This document shows positions 26,501-34,390 of a stretch of DNA of 64,000 nt, one piece after another; the first letter of the stretch is position 1, and every line of letters begins with the position of its first letter. The translations under genes were made by a program, and so were the position numbers. Origin of the DNA: Molanna angustata (Eukaryota; Arthropoda; Insecta; Trichoptera; Molannidae); the NCBI GenBank assembly GCA_963576475.1, contig OY754970.1:38095447-38159446 (forward strand), read 5' to 3'. The notes below the pieces were generated by a model. It had not been told where the DNA came from. It ran no database searches and was given only the letters and a program-made list of their open reading frames with translations.

Positions 26501-29500
26501 AATAAATTTTCATATTATTTAAAGTATCGTGTGTTTATTGTATTTTTAATTCTCAGTTCCATGATGTCTTTGTATTGTATAAAAGCTGTAGTACTATATG
26601 TCATATAATATGATAATATTGTTAAGTTGGTACCTACGGTTATAATACATACATACATGTATTATGTGGTGATGTCATTTTCATATTAGGAAGGTTGGTT
26701 GATAGTTGGATATATGTAGGTACATACCTACATAGATACCTCCATATCGATAGAACCGTTGTTGTAGTCATGTATATTTTTAGTTGTTATTCATTGCTCG
26801 CCGCGACGTACAGTTTATAGCTAACAGGAAAATACACATAACTTTGTATTCAATCAGTTAAACCATAATCATACGATTATTTTTATAGTTGCCGGCAAAT
26901 AACTTGAGAATAAAACGCACCATCTAGGATGTTATTTTGCCTGTTGTATTTTCGATTATCTTGTATTTGCCGTGAGGCACCGGCTTAGAATAGTGGTTTA
27001 TCGTTTTCGGGTGTCCTGTATTAGCGTCCTAATAAGCGCAGCGCATCAGACAGACTTTACTAATCTATATAGGCATTGATGCGCGCGCGCATCGGATTGT
27101 CGATAGTGTCCGACCGAAGCTTCGGCTTCGGCAAAAAAAAACACCTTCGGCTTCGGCCAAAAATAACCCGAATTTTCGGCCTAAGCCGAAGCTTTTTGTC
27201 AGCCGCTAAAAACAGTTAAAACTAGTAAAAACATGCGCGAACATGACATGTGTAGCGGGTGTATAGATTCGGCCGGCCCAGTGTCGCGTGCCGACTGTCG
27301 ACAGAAACAAGACAAGAGTAGTTCTGAACCCACGTGATAATTAATCATTATTAATAATTTCTACAGGCTTGTGATATTTATCATCTCATAGATCCAGACT
27401 GAAAACACAAATAAAAACTGTGCCTCCACTGGGAATCGAAACCAGGACCCTTGGCTCAGTAGTTAGATATCTAACCAACTAAGTCACGAAAGCCGATTAT
27501 TCATTATTTTAATCGAATTTTTTTAGTATAATCAAACGACCCAGGACCCTTGGCTCAGTAGTTATACCTAACCAACTAAGTCACGAAAGCAGATTATTCA
27601 TTATTTTAATCGAATTTTTTTAGTATAATCAAACGACCCAGGACCCTTGGCTCAGTAGTTAGATATCTAACCAACTAAGTCACGAAAGCCGATTATTCAT
27701 TATTTTAATCGAATTTTTAGGAAAAAACAAACCTTCGGCTTCGGCCGAAGGTTGCGGCTAAGGCCGAACAATCGGCTTCAGCTTCGGTCAATATCTGACC
27801 TTCGGTCGGACACTAATTGTCGACAATATTGACGTCGCGTTGTCGCTAGGAGACAAAAATCCGATCCGTCCGCTGCGCCTTTGTGGACGCTAAGCTTTGA
27901 GTCTATAACATGGTATTCGGTTATTTATTAGACTCTAATAAAGTCTCAGGATGTTTCATTTTCGATCAGTTCAATATCAATAGTTTATAAAGCGCCGTAT
28001 CGTGATATTAGATCACTTCAAGGGCGCATATATGTACATAATAATCCAAAGATGTCGAATCACATGATCTTGGAGGCCAGTTCACATTGCGCGAAATTAT
28101 GCGTTATGCGTAGTCATGTTGCGCGGTCTCGTTGAAAACAGAGCTTTTCCACATTGATGCCATTCTCCTCGTCATAAGGGAATCTTGGAAGAGATTACTT
28201 TATGTCCCGCCTTTGCAAACTTGTCCAACTGTCGATTTTTTTCAAGAGAATTTATTTCTCATAACAGGTCGACAAAGTTTCAAGCCAAGATCCGCGAGAT
28301 TTGTATGGCCAGGTCTATATTTTTCATGTTTTTTTTTTAATACTGAAGTCAAGAGACTTGAACTCAGAATTTGGAGTAGATCATTTAGTGTGTGTCCGTC
28401 CTTTCTTTATAACTTGATCCACTTGATGCACAGAGCCAGACATTTTAGAAGTATAGAAAAGTTTAGGCCTACAATACTCAGAATTTTTGTTTCAGTCAGG
28501 GGTTTCGAACTTTCGAATTTTTACTTTATTTTCCATATATCTCAGTAACCATAAAAGCTAGAATGCTGAAAATTTGTATAAATATATTTAGATAACTAAT
28601 TTTTATGAAAAATGTTCCAGGCTTTCTCAAACTTTTTTTAATGAGTAAATAATTTTTTTAATGACAAATTTATGTGTTCAAATGCCTATAAAACCAATTC
28701 TTTTAAAATATCAAAAAACGCCGAAACAACTCCAACTACATAATTTAATTTTCTATAATATATACACATGTTATAGCAGTACATACAAAACTAATTTTGT
28801 AAAAATTCTATTTAGTGACGACATCGTTTCATACAATTTGTAAGGCAGTATACACTACACAATATCTACGGGGACTCTATAGTTTGATACTTAATCTCCA
28901 TACATACCATCGAGCTGTGTACATATTCGGGGTAGGAAAAAAGGACCGAACTCCACAATATCCTATCCTGACATACATGTTTTGTTTAGAAAAACGAAAT
29001 ATTTTAATATATTCAAAATTTTTGGATATAAGGTTTTATAATTTGATATGTTTATTTATTTTTATTTATAACATACATGGATTTTTACACATTCTTACAC
29101 TATACACATGCAACTAGTTTATAGATTAATCAAATTTTTTCCAACAGCATATAAATATAATAGGTATAACAGTTAAGTATTCAGAATTAAATTTAAAAAA
29201 ATGCTAAAAATACCTTTTAATTAATATTTTAAATAGCGCGTGTAATTCTGTTTTTACATATTTATATTGGCTTAATTCCAAATGGAAGAGCTATTTATTC
29301 TCTGAATATTGCTTATATTAAGTAGGTATTTGTGAACTGAAGAACGAGTATCTATACATATTAAAAATATAAAAATAAACACTTTCTTGCACCCTGCGCA
29401 ATTTGCGAGTTTATAGCCATATGGAAATTTCTTCCAATTAACCAGCTCAGAGAAGCAATATTCCAATGCGTGAGATATGAATTTAAATCAATTTCTCTTC

Positions 29501-32500
29501 CGTTGTGAAAAGAACCTTTGCATTGCTACGGCACGCTAAGTTGGTGATCTCCGGGGTTGCCATTATTAAATAATGTACCTCATACATCTCACTAAGAATA
29601 TCTCCACCTGTCCCAAAATTGTGCTGTCCCCCAGTCACCTACATATGTCAAAAATTGGAAGATCTGTATGGATCATTCCATCTAATCCTCTGACTACCTA
29701 TGCAACCTCCAGGTTTTTGTCTTGCAAAGAAGTTAAGATTTTTTTATAGAAAGATAACATTACTTATATTATAGGTACTTACTTCAGTTTAATTGTTACC
29801 TTTTTTTAAATAGAAAGATAACATTACTTAGTCGATTATACTATAGGCATTTATTTGAGTCATCAGTTTAATTGTTACCTAGTTTTTTAATAGAAAGATA
29901 ACATTACTTAGTTGATTGTATTATAGGCAAGGCACTTATTTGAGTCATTGTTACCTAGATTTTTTAATAGAAAGATAACATTACTTAGCTTATTGTAATA
30001 TAGGCAAGGCACTTATTTGAGTCATTTTTACCTAGTTTTTTTAATAGAAAGATAACATTACTTAGTTGATTATACTATAGGCAACGCACTCATTTGAGTC
30101 ATTGTTACCTAGATTTTTTAATAGAAAGATAACATTACTCATATTATAGGCACTTATTTGAGTCATCAGTTAAATTATTTTTTTAATAAAAAATGAATAT
30201 TTCCTTGTTTAACAAGTACATATACATCTTCCTACATTCCCTAAAATAAGCATAAATGCTTATGCTATAGGTGAATGAAATCGGTCGAGGCAGTATTCGA
30301 GCTCGCGACCACTGGATTACTAATCCAGCGCGCTAACCGCTCTGCCATCGACCCATCTATTGTTACCTAGTTTTATTATTTACATTCTATAATAATTTAT
30401 AACATTGTTAATTATTGTTATTTTTCCTTTTTTACAGTATGCCGTTTTCTTGCTGGTCATCATCATCATTCAGGTCGTACTCGCTATTCTTGTCTTTGTG
30501 TACATTGGAGACATTGAGAAGGCAATATCTGAGTCACTGAAGCGAGGTTTTGATGAGGCACAACGTGGGGATCAGGCAGCTATTGAAGCTTACAGCGCAA
30601 TGGAGAGACAGGTTCGTTTGTTGATCTTATTTCTTAACTTTAAGCGCTTGTGCAATATTCACCGATTATGTTTTTTTATTGCCTTCCCCCATCAATCCAA
30701 ATTTATGAAAATTCTATATAATGTTAATTGTAAATTTCTAACACTTGTAGATAAGCTGAAAACTCCATCACTATCTATGGAATGACCATGAAACTTTTTC
30801 CATATTTATAATAATAATTATAAACTTGGGATGTTCTCTTGCACTTGACCCTTAGGATCTTTTGTGCTCCCTTTACTTGCTTGCAGGGTTTCCTGTTACA
30901 GCATCTTTTCATGTCTCAGGCCTCTTAAGAAGTTCAGGACCCTTAATGAGGGTATAGAGTTGATTTCCATTTGGGGCTTGCTCAAGGTCCTCATTCTTAT
31001 TTGTGATACAGCGTCACATTCCACAAGGAGGTGATGTGGCATTTCCACTCCCTCTGCAGAATCTGCATGTCTTCTTCTAATCCTATTTTCCATAGATGTT
31101 CCCTAGGTCTTGTGAGGAACCCTGTCAGAGTTTTTAGAGCCTATCTGCAGAGGCTCACACATGTTCTAGACATTTTACGGAGCAAGTCCTACCTGAGGCC
31201 CGGGAGTTTGATCCAATATGTGGATCTCACTCCTTTCTCTGTCATTTTCTTTACTTCTGCCTGGAATATAATTGAGTAACCTTCAGCTTGTTTCTCGAGA
31301 GTAAGTCTCTCTTTATCATTACAGTAATTTATTTTACAAATGTTTTGAAAAATTATTTGTTGCAAAGATTAAATTATATTTTTTATAGTCATGAACCATG
31401 AAATGTCCAAATTAAATAATTTATTTTTTATTGAAATGTTCAGCTCCAGTGTTGCGGAAAGGGAGGTCCACATGATTACCCTATTACCAATGTGCCACAA
31501 TCATGCTGTTCTGGTGAAGGTGCCGTTGAGAGAGTATTGGGAACTTGCACAGTTCTATCATCCTATCAGGTTGGATGCATCCAGGCCCTCAGCACATTTG
31601 CCAAGACTGCTGGAAAGACCATAGGAGGTGTCGCTATTGGAGTCGCAGCTGCTGAGGTAATGACTTATTATGTCTGTAACGAGATAGATTTGGAATGCAG
31701 AGTCTGTGAAGGAGGAGAGAGTTGGTTGATCTATTTGGAACGCAGAGTCTGTGAATGAGAAGAGAGTTGGTTGATCTTTTTGGAACGCAGAGTCTGTGAA
31801 TGAGGAGAGAGTTGGTTGATCTATTTGTGTTAAATAATATTGCAAATGGTGAATTTTAATCTAAGTCTCAAATCACTAGAAAAAGGGAACTGTCCAACAT
31901 TGGGAATCAGTCCATAAACAAACATTATTTATTTATCAAAATAAACAATAGAAATTATTTCAAATTTTACAAGGGTAACTTATTATTTATGTATGACTAG
32001 AACATTTTATTACTGCCAGGTAGTAAAATTATTATTCCTCCATTTTGTTCATGAACAAGTTGCTTTCAGAATGTCGGAGACTAAACGCTTAGCATTTTGC
32101 ATGTCTAGTTGTGGCCACTTAATAAGTTGCACTTTTTTGATACCCGATTGCAACTCTATACATTATTCCTCTATGTACAATAATCAAATATATATTTGTC
32201 ACCTCTTGAACCTGGCTTCTTGTGTCGTTGGTATACATACAAATTGCCCCCCTTCTCGGTGAAATGGCTCAAGGTATTTGGCGACAACTAAACCTATTTG
32301 TTTGATATCCTCAATTGATTTTTGTACAAGAACCCTATCCACCATTATTATTTATTATTATACGAGGAAACCTTTCCACCATTATTATTATACAAGGAAA
32401 CCTATCCACCATTATTATTATTATACAAGGAAACCTATCCACCATTATTATTTGTTTGATATCCTGAATTGATTTTTGTACAAGAACCCTATCCACCATT

Positions 32501-34390
32501 ATTATTTATTATTATACGAGGGAAACCTTTCCACCATTATTATTATACAAGGAAACCTATCCACCTTTTTTTTTTACGGCGCTGGCCGATTTACTAATGA
32601 TATTAATAACAAATAATAACACTCAATTATTATTATTACCATTATACACTTCCTCAAAAGAATTAGCAGATCAATGCGTAAATTATTTAAAAGAGCAAAT
32701 TAAAATGCAACAAACGCAACATCAAGCTTTATAGACAAGCTTGAACGATTCTACATGTATTCATTATTACCCTTTTTGCATTTTTATTATTAAGTTTTTC
32801 GATAAATCTAAGTTATGGATTAACGATTTCGGAATAATGCCACTTCCTATTCTGCAAGGAAATCTATCCACCATTATTATATATTGTTTGATATCCTGAA
32901 TTGATTTTTATACAATTTTTATACAGTGATTTTTATATCCACCATTCTTCTTCTTCTTCTTCTTCCTAGCCTTCCCTCCACTGCTGGATGTAGGCCTCTT
33001 CCATTTGTCTCCATTTTCCTCTATTCTGTGCCGCTTCAATCCATTTCTTTCCGGCGATCGCAACAATATCGTCGGCCCATCTCTTCTGTGGCCGACCGAC
33101 ACCCCTTTTGTCTTCCCATGGCCTCCACTTTAAGACTTTGGGAGTCCATTTTGAATTTGGCTGTCTGGCCACGTGTCCTGCCCATTGCCACTTCAATTTT
33201 GCGATCCAATCCATGATATCGGCGATTTTTGTTCGGCGTCTGATTTCTATATTGGTTATTTTATCCCTCAGACTTATGCCCAGCATTTGCCGCTCCATGG
33301 ATCGTTGTGCACATTTTAATTTGTGGACAGTATTTATGGTCAGGGACATTGTTTCCAAACCATATGTCATTACAGGCAATATACATGATTCATAGATTTT
33401 TCTTTTTAAATTGATGGGGATATCCTTATTTTTCATTATATAACTGAGTTTCCCGAAGGCTGCCCAACCAAGTCCAATTCTTCTGGGTACTTCTGCCACC
33501 TGATTTTCTTTTCCCATTCTTATTTTATGTCCGAGGTAAATGTATTCTTCAACAGTTTCAATTATTTTGTCATCAATTTTTATATTTCTGTTGGACGGAC
33601 TCATGATTTTGGTTTTGCTGTGGTTCATTTCTAGCCCAAATCTCAGGGAAGCGTCATGGAGATCTTTAATCATAACAGTCAGTTCTTCCAGGTCGTTGCT
33701 AAGAAGTACGATATCGTCTGCAAAACGGAGATGAGTCAAGCATGTACCATCGATTTTTATTCCTCGGTTTTCCCAGTTTAGTGTTTTAAATATATTTTCT
33801 AAGACCAGAGTGAACAGCTTGGGAGAGATGGTATCTCCTTGTCTAACGCCTCTTTTGATTTTTATTTTATCTGTTTTTGTATTATTATCGATTTTCACAT
33901 CCATTGTGGCATAGTCATATATAAATTTGATCAATTTGGTATATCGTGAGTCGACTCTTGCGTCATTCAGTGCTTCAATTATACCCCATTTTTCAATAGA
34001 GTCGAATGCCTTTTTGTAGTCAATAAATGCTATCCACCATTATTATTTATTATTATACGAGAAAACCTTTCCACCATTATTATTATACAAGGAAACCTAT
34101 CCATCATTATTATTATTATTATACAAGGAAACCTATCCACCATTATTATTTGTTTGATATCCTGAATTGATTTTTATACAATTTTTATACAGTGATTTTT
34201 ATATCCACCATTATTATTTTTTTAAATTACTTTTTTACATGGTGTTTTGTGGAACCTTTCCACGGTGTAGATTCTCTTTATTTTTCAATGATTAAATAAA
34301 TATTTGTTTTATTTTCAGGTTATCGGAGCCATCTTCGCCTTATGCCTCGCCAACCACATAAGGAACACAGATAGAAGGTCACATTACTAA
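5347..34390 (+). CDS. Tetraspanin gene, four C-terminal exons (5' exon outside window)
   Basis: Four exons with AG/GT borders (5347-5535, 30438-30611, 31444-31656, 34319-34390), all phase 0, join into 215 residues and a TAA stop. The protein is a four-pass membrane organiser of tetraspanin-enriched microdomains at the plasma membrane or in endosomes. Numbering from the first residue seen: end of TM1 1-13, TM2 33-53 with the family hallmark GCCGAVRES, TM3 64-85, large extracellular loop about 86-180, TM4 about 182-203. The loop has CCG (124-126), a PxSCC (139-143) and single cysteines at 156 and 166, the usual six-cysteine pattern. The cytoplasmic tail is short and ends RRSHY, without a clear YxxPhi lysosomal signal. 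The first about 15-20 residues must lie on an exon upstream of base 1. Family assignment is firm; the subfamily (CD63-like is possible) is not resolved. Confidence 0.93.
5896..6080 (+). mobile_element. SINE, family A (diverged copy)
   Basis: A degenerate tRNA-like head with a B-box-like GCGTTTGATTCCC, followed by the family A body: CAGGAGAAGTGAAAT, TTTCTCTGAACTGGAAAC, a CACTTGCGCAGGGTGCAAG block and a (TTA)n tail. The same body occurs at 22405-22605, 58325-58480 and, inverted, at 29370-29560. Confidence 0.6.
6235..6365. repeat. Fragment of the 3060-4440 dispersed repeat (inverted)
   Basis: TTTTATAGTTTGGTA, ATTCTTCAACTAT, GATAGTTGGACCTCATGTG and TTACATGCAA match the reverse complement of about 3230-3420. 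Confidence 0.5.
6370..7960. other. Large tetraspanin intron, no gene seen
   Basis: No conserved protein, RNA gene or clear repeat was recognised; open frames are short and compositionally random. Confidence 0.5.
7967..8451. mobile_element. 485-bp element with 18-bp terminal inverted repeats
   Basis: CCCATTCACGATCGTGCC at 7967-7984 is perfectly inverted at 8434-8451 (GGCACGATCGTGAATGGG). The interior is markedly more GC-rich than the surrounding intron and has no transposase. TAAAG flanks both sides nearby (7959-7963 and 8456-8460), a possible but weak target duplication. This is probably a nonautonomous DNA transposon of unknown superfamily. Confidence 0.55.
8460..9725. other. Large tetraspanin intron, no gene seen
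   Basis: AT-rich intronic DNA leading up to the satellite; no feature recognised. Confidence 0.5.
9780..12400. repeat. Satellite array 1, about 9 monomers of 313 bp
   Basis: Anchor sequence at 9820 (variant), 10131, 10443, 10756, 11069, 11382, 11693, 12006 and 12319. Each monomer carries AAAGAACGCGAGAGCATTTT, GGTGATATCATATGAAGA and the potential hairpin TACTATCAGGAA...TTCCGATAGTA. The first monomer is the most diverged, as expected at an array edge. Confidence 0.9.
12401..13223. repeat. Diverged terminal block, copy 1
   Basis: It starts in a variant monomer (TTTCAAAGAGCGTTAGAGCA) and passes through two or three much-decayed monomers, recognisable by GTCTATGGAAAACTAATCAG twice. It then has a GC-rich heptamer-like stretch and ends ACTCTCCCC...GTGTGGAGAGT. 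It resembles 20562-21402 and 21411-22251 almost base for base, but has fewer GGCGTAC repeats. Confidence 0.85.
13245..20561. repeat. Satellite array 2, about 24 monomers with higher-order repeats
   Basis: Anchors run from 13269 to 20479 at a steady 313 bp. Variant markers repeat in sets of three (GAATGCTAATG; CAAGAATGTAA; ATGATATCAAATT) at 16722, 17661 and 18600, a 939-bp trimer in three head-to-tail copies. Longer-range markers (TATAGGGAAGAA, TATGTAGTATG) repeat at multiples of 313 bp, showing block duplications. Confidence 0.9.
20562..21402. repeat. Diverged terminal block, copy 2
   Basis: Near-identical to copy 1 and copy 3. It carries a short run of GGCGTAC units (21228-21260) and ends in the hairpin ACTCTCC...GGAGAGT at 21392-21402. 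Confidence 0.85.
21403..22251. repeat. Diverged terminal block, copy 3 (tandem duplicate)
   Basis: 849-bp head-to-tail duplicate of the preceding block, differing at only a few positions (for example AAGTCGATC versus ATGTCGATC). Its last bases are the right inverted terminus of the whole structure. Confidence 0.88.
22405..22605 (+). mobile_element. SINE, family A (best copy, tRNA-derived)
   Basis: tRNA-like head with an A-box-like TGGCACAGTTGG and a B box GGGTTCGAACCCC. It is followed by CAGAGGAGAAATT, CTTCTCTGGGCTGGAAACAC, TTAGTTGGAAG, CACATGGCAATGA and CACTTGCGTAGGGTTCAAGG, with a short AT-rich tail. The B box is intact, as expected for a pol III-transcribed SINE. Confidence 0.75.
22990..23930 (+). 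pseudogene. Non-LTR retrotransposon reverse transcriptase relic, 5'-truncated and frameshifted
   Basis: The frame opens with QKGVRQGCILSPALFN (23009-) and reaches the RT catalytic box FADDTTLVA. It continues to a C-terminal part with TFLYGVETWTL, a tryptophan-rich GHIARREPD segment and GRSPTRWSD, ending TDYSRYPQS and a stop at 23898-23900. A frameshift near 23415-23435 breaks it into two frames (23075-23437 and 23493-23900), and the endonuclease and N-terminal RT are missing. It lies in the tetraspanin intron, in host orientation. A second piece of the same family starts at 63935. Confidence 0.85.
23931..24624. other. Intron between LINE relic and SINE, no gene seen
   Basis: No recognised feature apart from a short inverted motif around 24335-24355 (TATTCGAATATCGAATA). 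Confidence 0.45.
24625..24785 (+). mobile_element. SINE, family B (tRNA-derived)
   Basis: tRNA-like head GGCCTTCGTGGATCAGTTGG with B box GAGTTCGATTCTC (the middle of the tRNA is deleted). The body has TCGATTACCCGGCTC, GGGACATCCGAAAACG and ACTATTCTAAGGCGGTGCC. Body fragments occur inverted at 26940-27035 and 57965-58065. Confidence 0.65.
25051..25450. repeat. 24-bp minisatellite, about 17 units
   Basis: Tandem units of GGTATGTATGACATGCTTAT plus TTTT, with point variants and occasional 1-bp deletions. Because 24 is divisible by three and the unit lacks stops in several frames, it is open on both strands; those open frames are artefacts. Confidence 0.92.
25451..26935. other. Intron, no gene seen
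   Basis: AT-rich intronic DNA; nothing recognised. Confidence 0.45.
26940..27035 (-). mobile_element. SINE family B fragment
   Basis: The reverse complement contains GGACACCCGAAAACGATAA and ACTATTCTAAGCCGGTGCC, as in the family B body at 24625-24785. The tRNA head is missing. Confidence 0.55.
27104..27815. mobile_element. hAT-type nonautonomous element with 8-bp target duplication
   Basis: Termini TAGTGTCCGACCGAAG (27104-27119) and the inverse CTTCGGTCGGACACTA are flanked by identical 8-bp copies ATTGTCGA (27096-27103 and 27816-27823), the hAT signature. Sub-terminal TTCGGC-rich repeats (CTTCGGCTTCGGC) fill both ends. There is no transposase. The middle holds a tRNA-like SINE piece amplified three times (27440-27715). 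Confidence 0.88.
27440..27715 (-). repeat. Three tandem copies of a tRNA-SINE head inside the hAT element
   Basis: ACCCTTGGCTCAGTAGTTA begins near 27447, 27546 and 27643 (periods 99 and 97 bp). On the - strand this reads as a tRNA-like head (GTGACTTAGTTGGTTAG ... TGGTTTCGATTCCCAG), related to the SINE at 47336. Only the first copy keeps the B box, so a SINE inserted and part of it was then duplicated with its flank. Confidence 0.75.
28150..29120. mobile_element. Dispersed repeat, copy 2 (inverted relative to 3060-4440)
   Basis: Reverse-complement match to 3350-4240: CAGTCAGGGGTTTCGAACTT, CCATATATCTCAGTAACCAT, TTTAGGCCTACAATACTC and GTGTGTCCGTCC. The copies are diverged and share no long open frame, so this is an old repeat of unknown class. 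Confidence 0.55.
29370..29560 (-). mobile_element. SINE family A, inverted copy
   Basis: On + it reads AACACTTTCTTGCACCCTGCGCAA, then AACCAGCTCAGAGAAGCAATA and AATTTCTCTTCCG, the reverse complement of the family A body. The tRNA head is decayed (GCATTGCTACGGCAC). Confidence 0.6.
29740..30190. repeat. Tandem repeat, about six units of 70-85 bp
   Basis: AATAGAAAGATAACATTACT recurs at about 29748, 29811, 29889, 29966, 30043 and 30120, each followed by a variable 'ATAGGCA..CACTTATTTGAGTCA..GTTACCTAG' segment. Unit lengths vary through internal deletions. The array ends about 250 bp before the tetraspanin exon. Confidence 0.85.
30282..30354 (-). tRNA. tRNA-Thr(AGT)-like sequence, pseudogene or SINE head
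   Basis: On the - strand GGGTCGA pairs with TCGACCG as an acceptor stem. The A box is TGGCAGAGCGGTTAGCGCG; an anticodon arm CTGGA-TTAGTAA-TCCAG would read AGT (Thr); the B-box-like part is AGCTCGAATAC. The T stem pairs poorly, so it is more likely a tRNA pseudogene or SINE head than a working tRNA. It lies inside a host intron. Confidence 0.5.
30438..30611 (+). CDS. Tetraspanin exon: TM3 and start of large loop
   Basis: 58 codons in phase 0, from acceptor TTTTTTACAG to donor CAG|GTTCGT. TM3 (YAVFLLVIIIIQVVLAIL) is followed by an amphipathic acidic helix ending in MERQ, which joins directly to the LQCCG of the next exon. Joining 5535 to 30438 gives HCMVVT-YAVFLL with the frame kept. Confidence 0.92.
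30880..31270 (-). pseudogene. Jockey/R1-like LINE C-terminal fragment
   Basis: The - frame contains RIRRRHADSAEGVEMPHHLL followed by VECDAVSQIRMRTL. The 'E..PHHLL.EC.A....R' pattern is the C-terminal zinc-knuckle-like part downstream of the RNase H domain in Jockey/R1-clade retrotransposons. The upstream half is broken by stops. It fills most of the intron between tetraspanin exons 30438-30611 and 31444-31656. Confidence 0.55.
31444..31656 (+). CDS. Tetraspanin exon: cysteine core of the large loop
   Basis: 71 codons in phase 0 with acceptor TGTTCAG and donor GAG|GTAATG. It carries all six large-loop cysteines (LQCCG, PQSCC, GTC, VGC) and the first part of TM4 (GGVAIGVAAAE). Confidence 0.93.
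31685..31830. repeat. ~48-bp tandem repeat, three units
   Basis: Three copies of 'TTTGGAACGCAGAGTCTGTGAA' plus 'GAGAGAGTTGGTTGATCT' with few differences. The array starts within 30 bp of the donor of the exon ending at 31656. Confidence 0.85.
32280..32935. repeat. Irregular minisatellite (TATCCACCATTATTATT family), left part
   Basis: Many copies of CCTATCCACCATTATTATTA and CAAGGAAACC mixed with a longer unit (TTGTTTGATATCCTGAATTG). The same array resumes at 34031 on the other side of an RTE insertion. Confidence 0.8.
32947..34030 (-). mobile_element. RTE-like non-LTR retrotransposon, 5'-truncated, open frame
   Basis: The frame is uninterrupted from the truncation point at 34030 to the TAG at 32966 (354 residues). 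It encodes RT motif A (YKKAFDSI), KRGVRQGDTISPKLF, the catalytic box RFADDIVLL, and a C-terminal domain with WQWAGHVAR and RPQKRWADDI. The 3' tail is (GAA)6. Both flanks carry TATCCACCATT (32936-32946 and 34031-34041), an 11-bp candidate target duplication, although that motif is also the local tandem repeat. An open frame argues for a recent 5'-truncated insertion in the tetraspanin intron. Confidence 0.87.
34031..34240. repeat. Irregular minisatellite, right part
   Basis: Continuation of the TATCCACCATTATTATT array interrupted by the RTE element; it repeats units seen at 32340-32560 and 32900-32946. Confidence 0.8.
34319..34390 (+). CDS. Tetraspanin last coding exon
   Basis: Acceptor TATTTTCAG, then 23 codons and TAA. 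It finishes TM4 (VIGAIFALCLAN) and gives the short basic tail HIRNTDRRSHY. The frame continues from GCTGAG at 31656, and the IGAIFALCLA composition matches the polar-poor fourth helix of tetraspanins. Confidence 0.9.
   Translation, partial: VIGAIFALCLANHIRNTDRRSHY

Noticed and set aside
28132..28548. 138-codon + strand open frame
   Set aside because: It falls in the dispersed repeat whose other copy (3060-4440) does not keep the frame.
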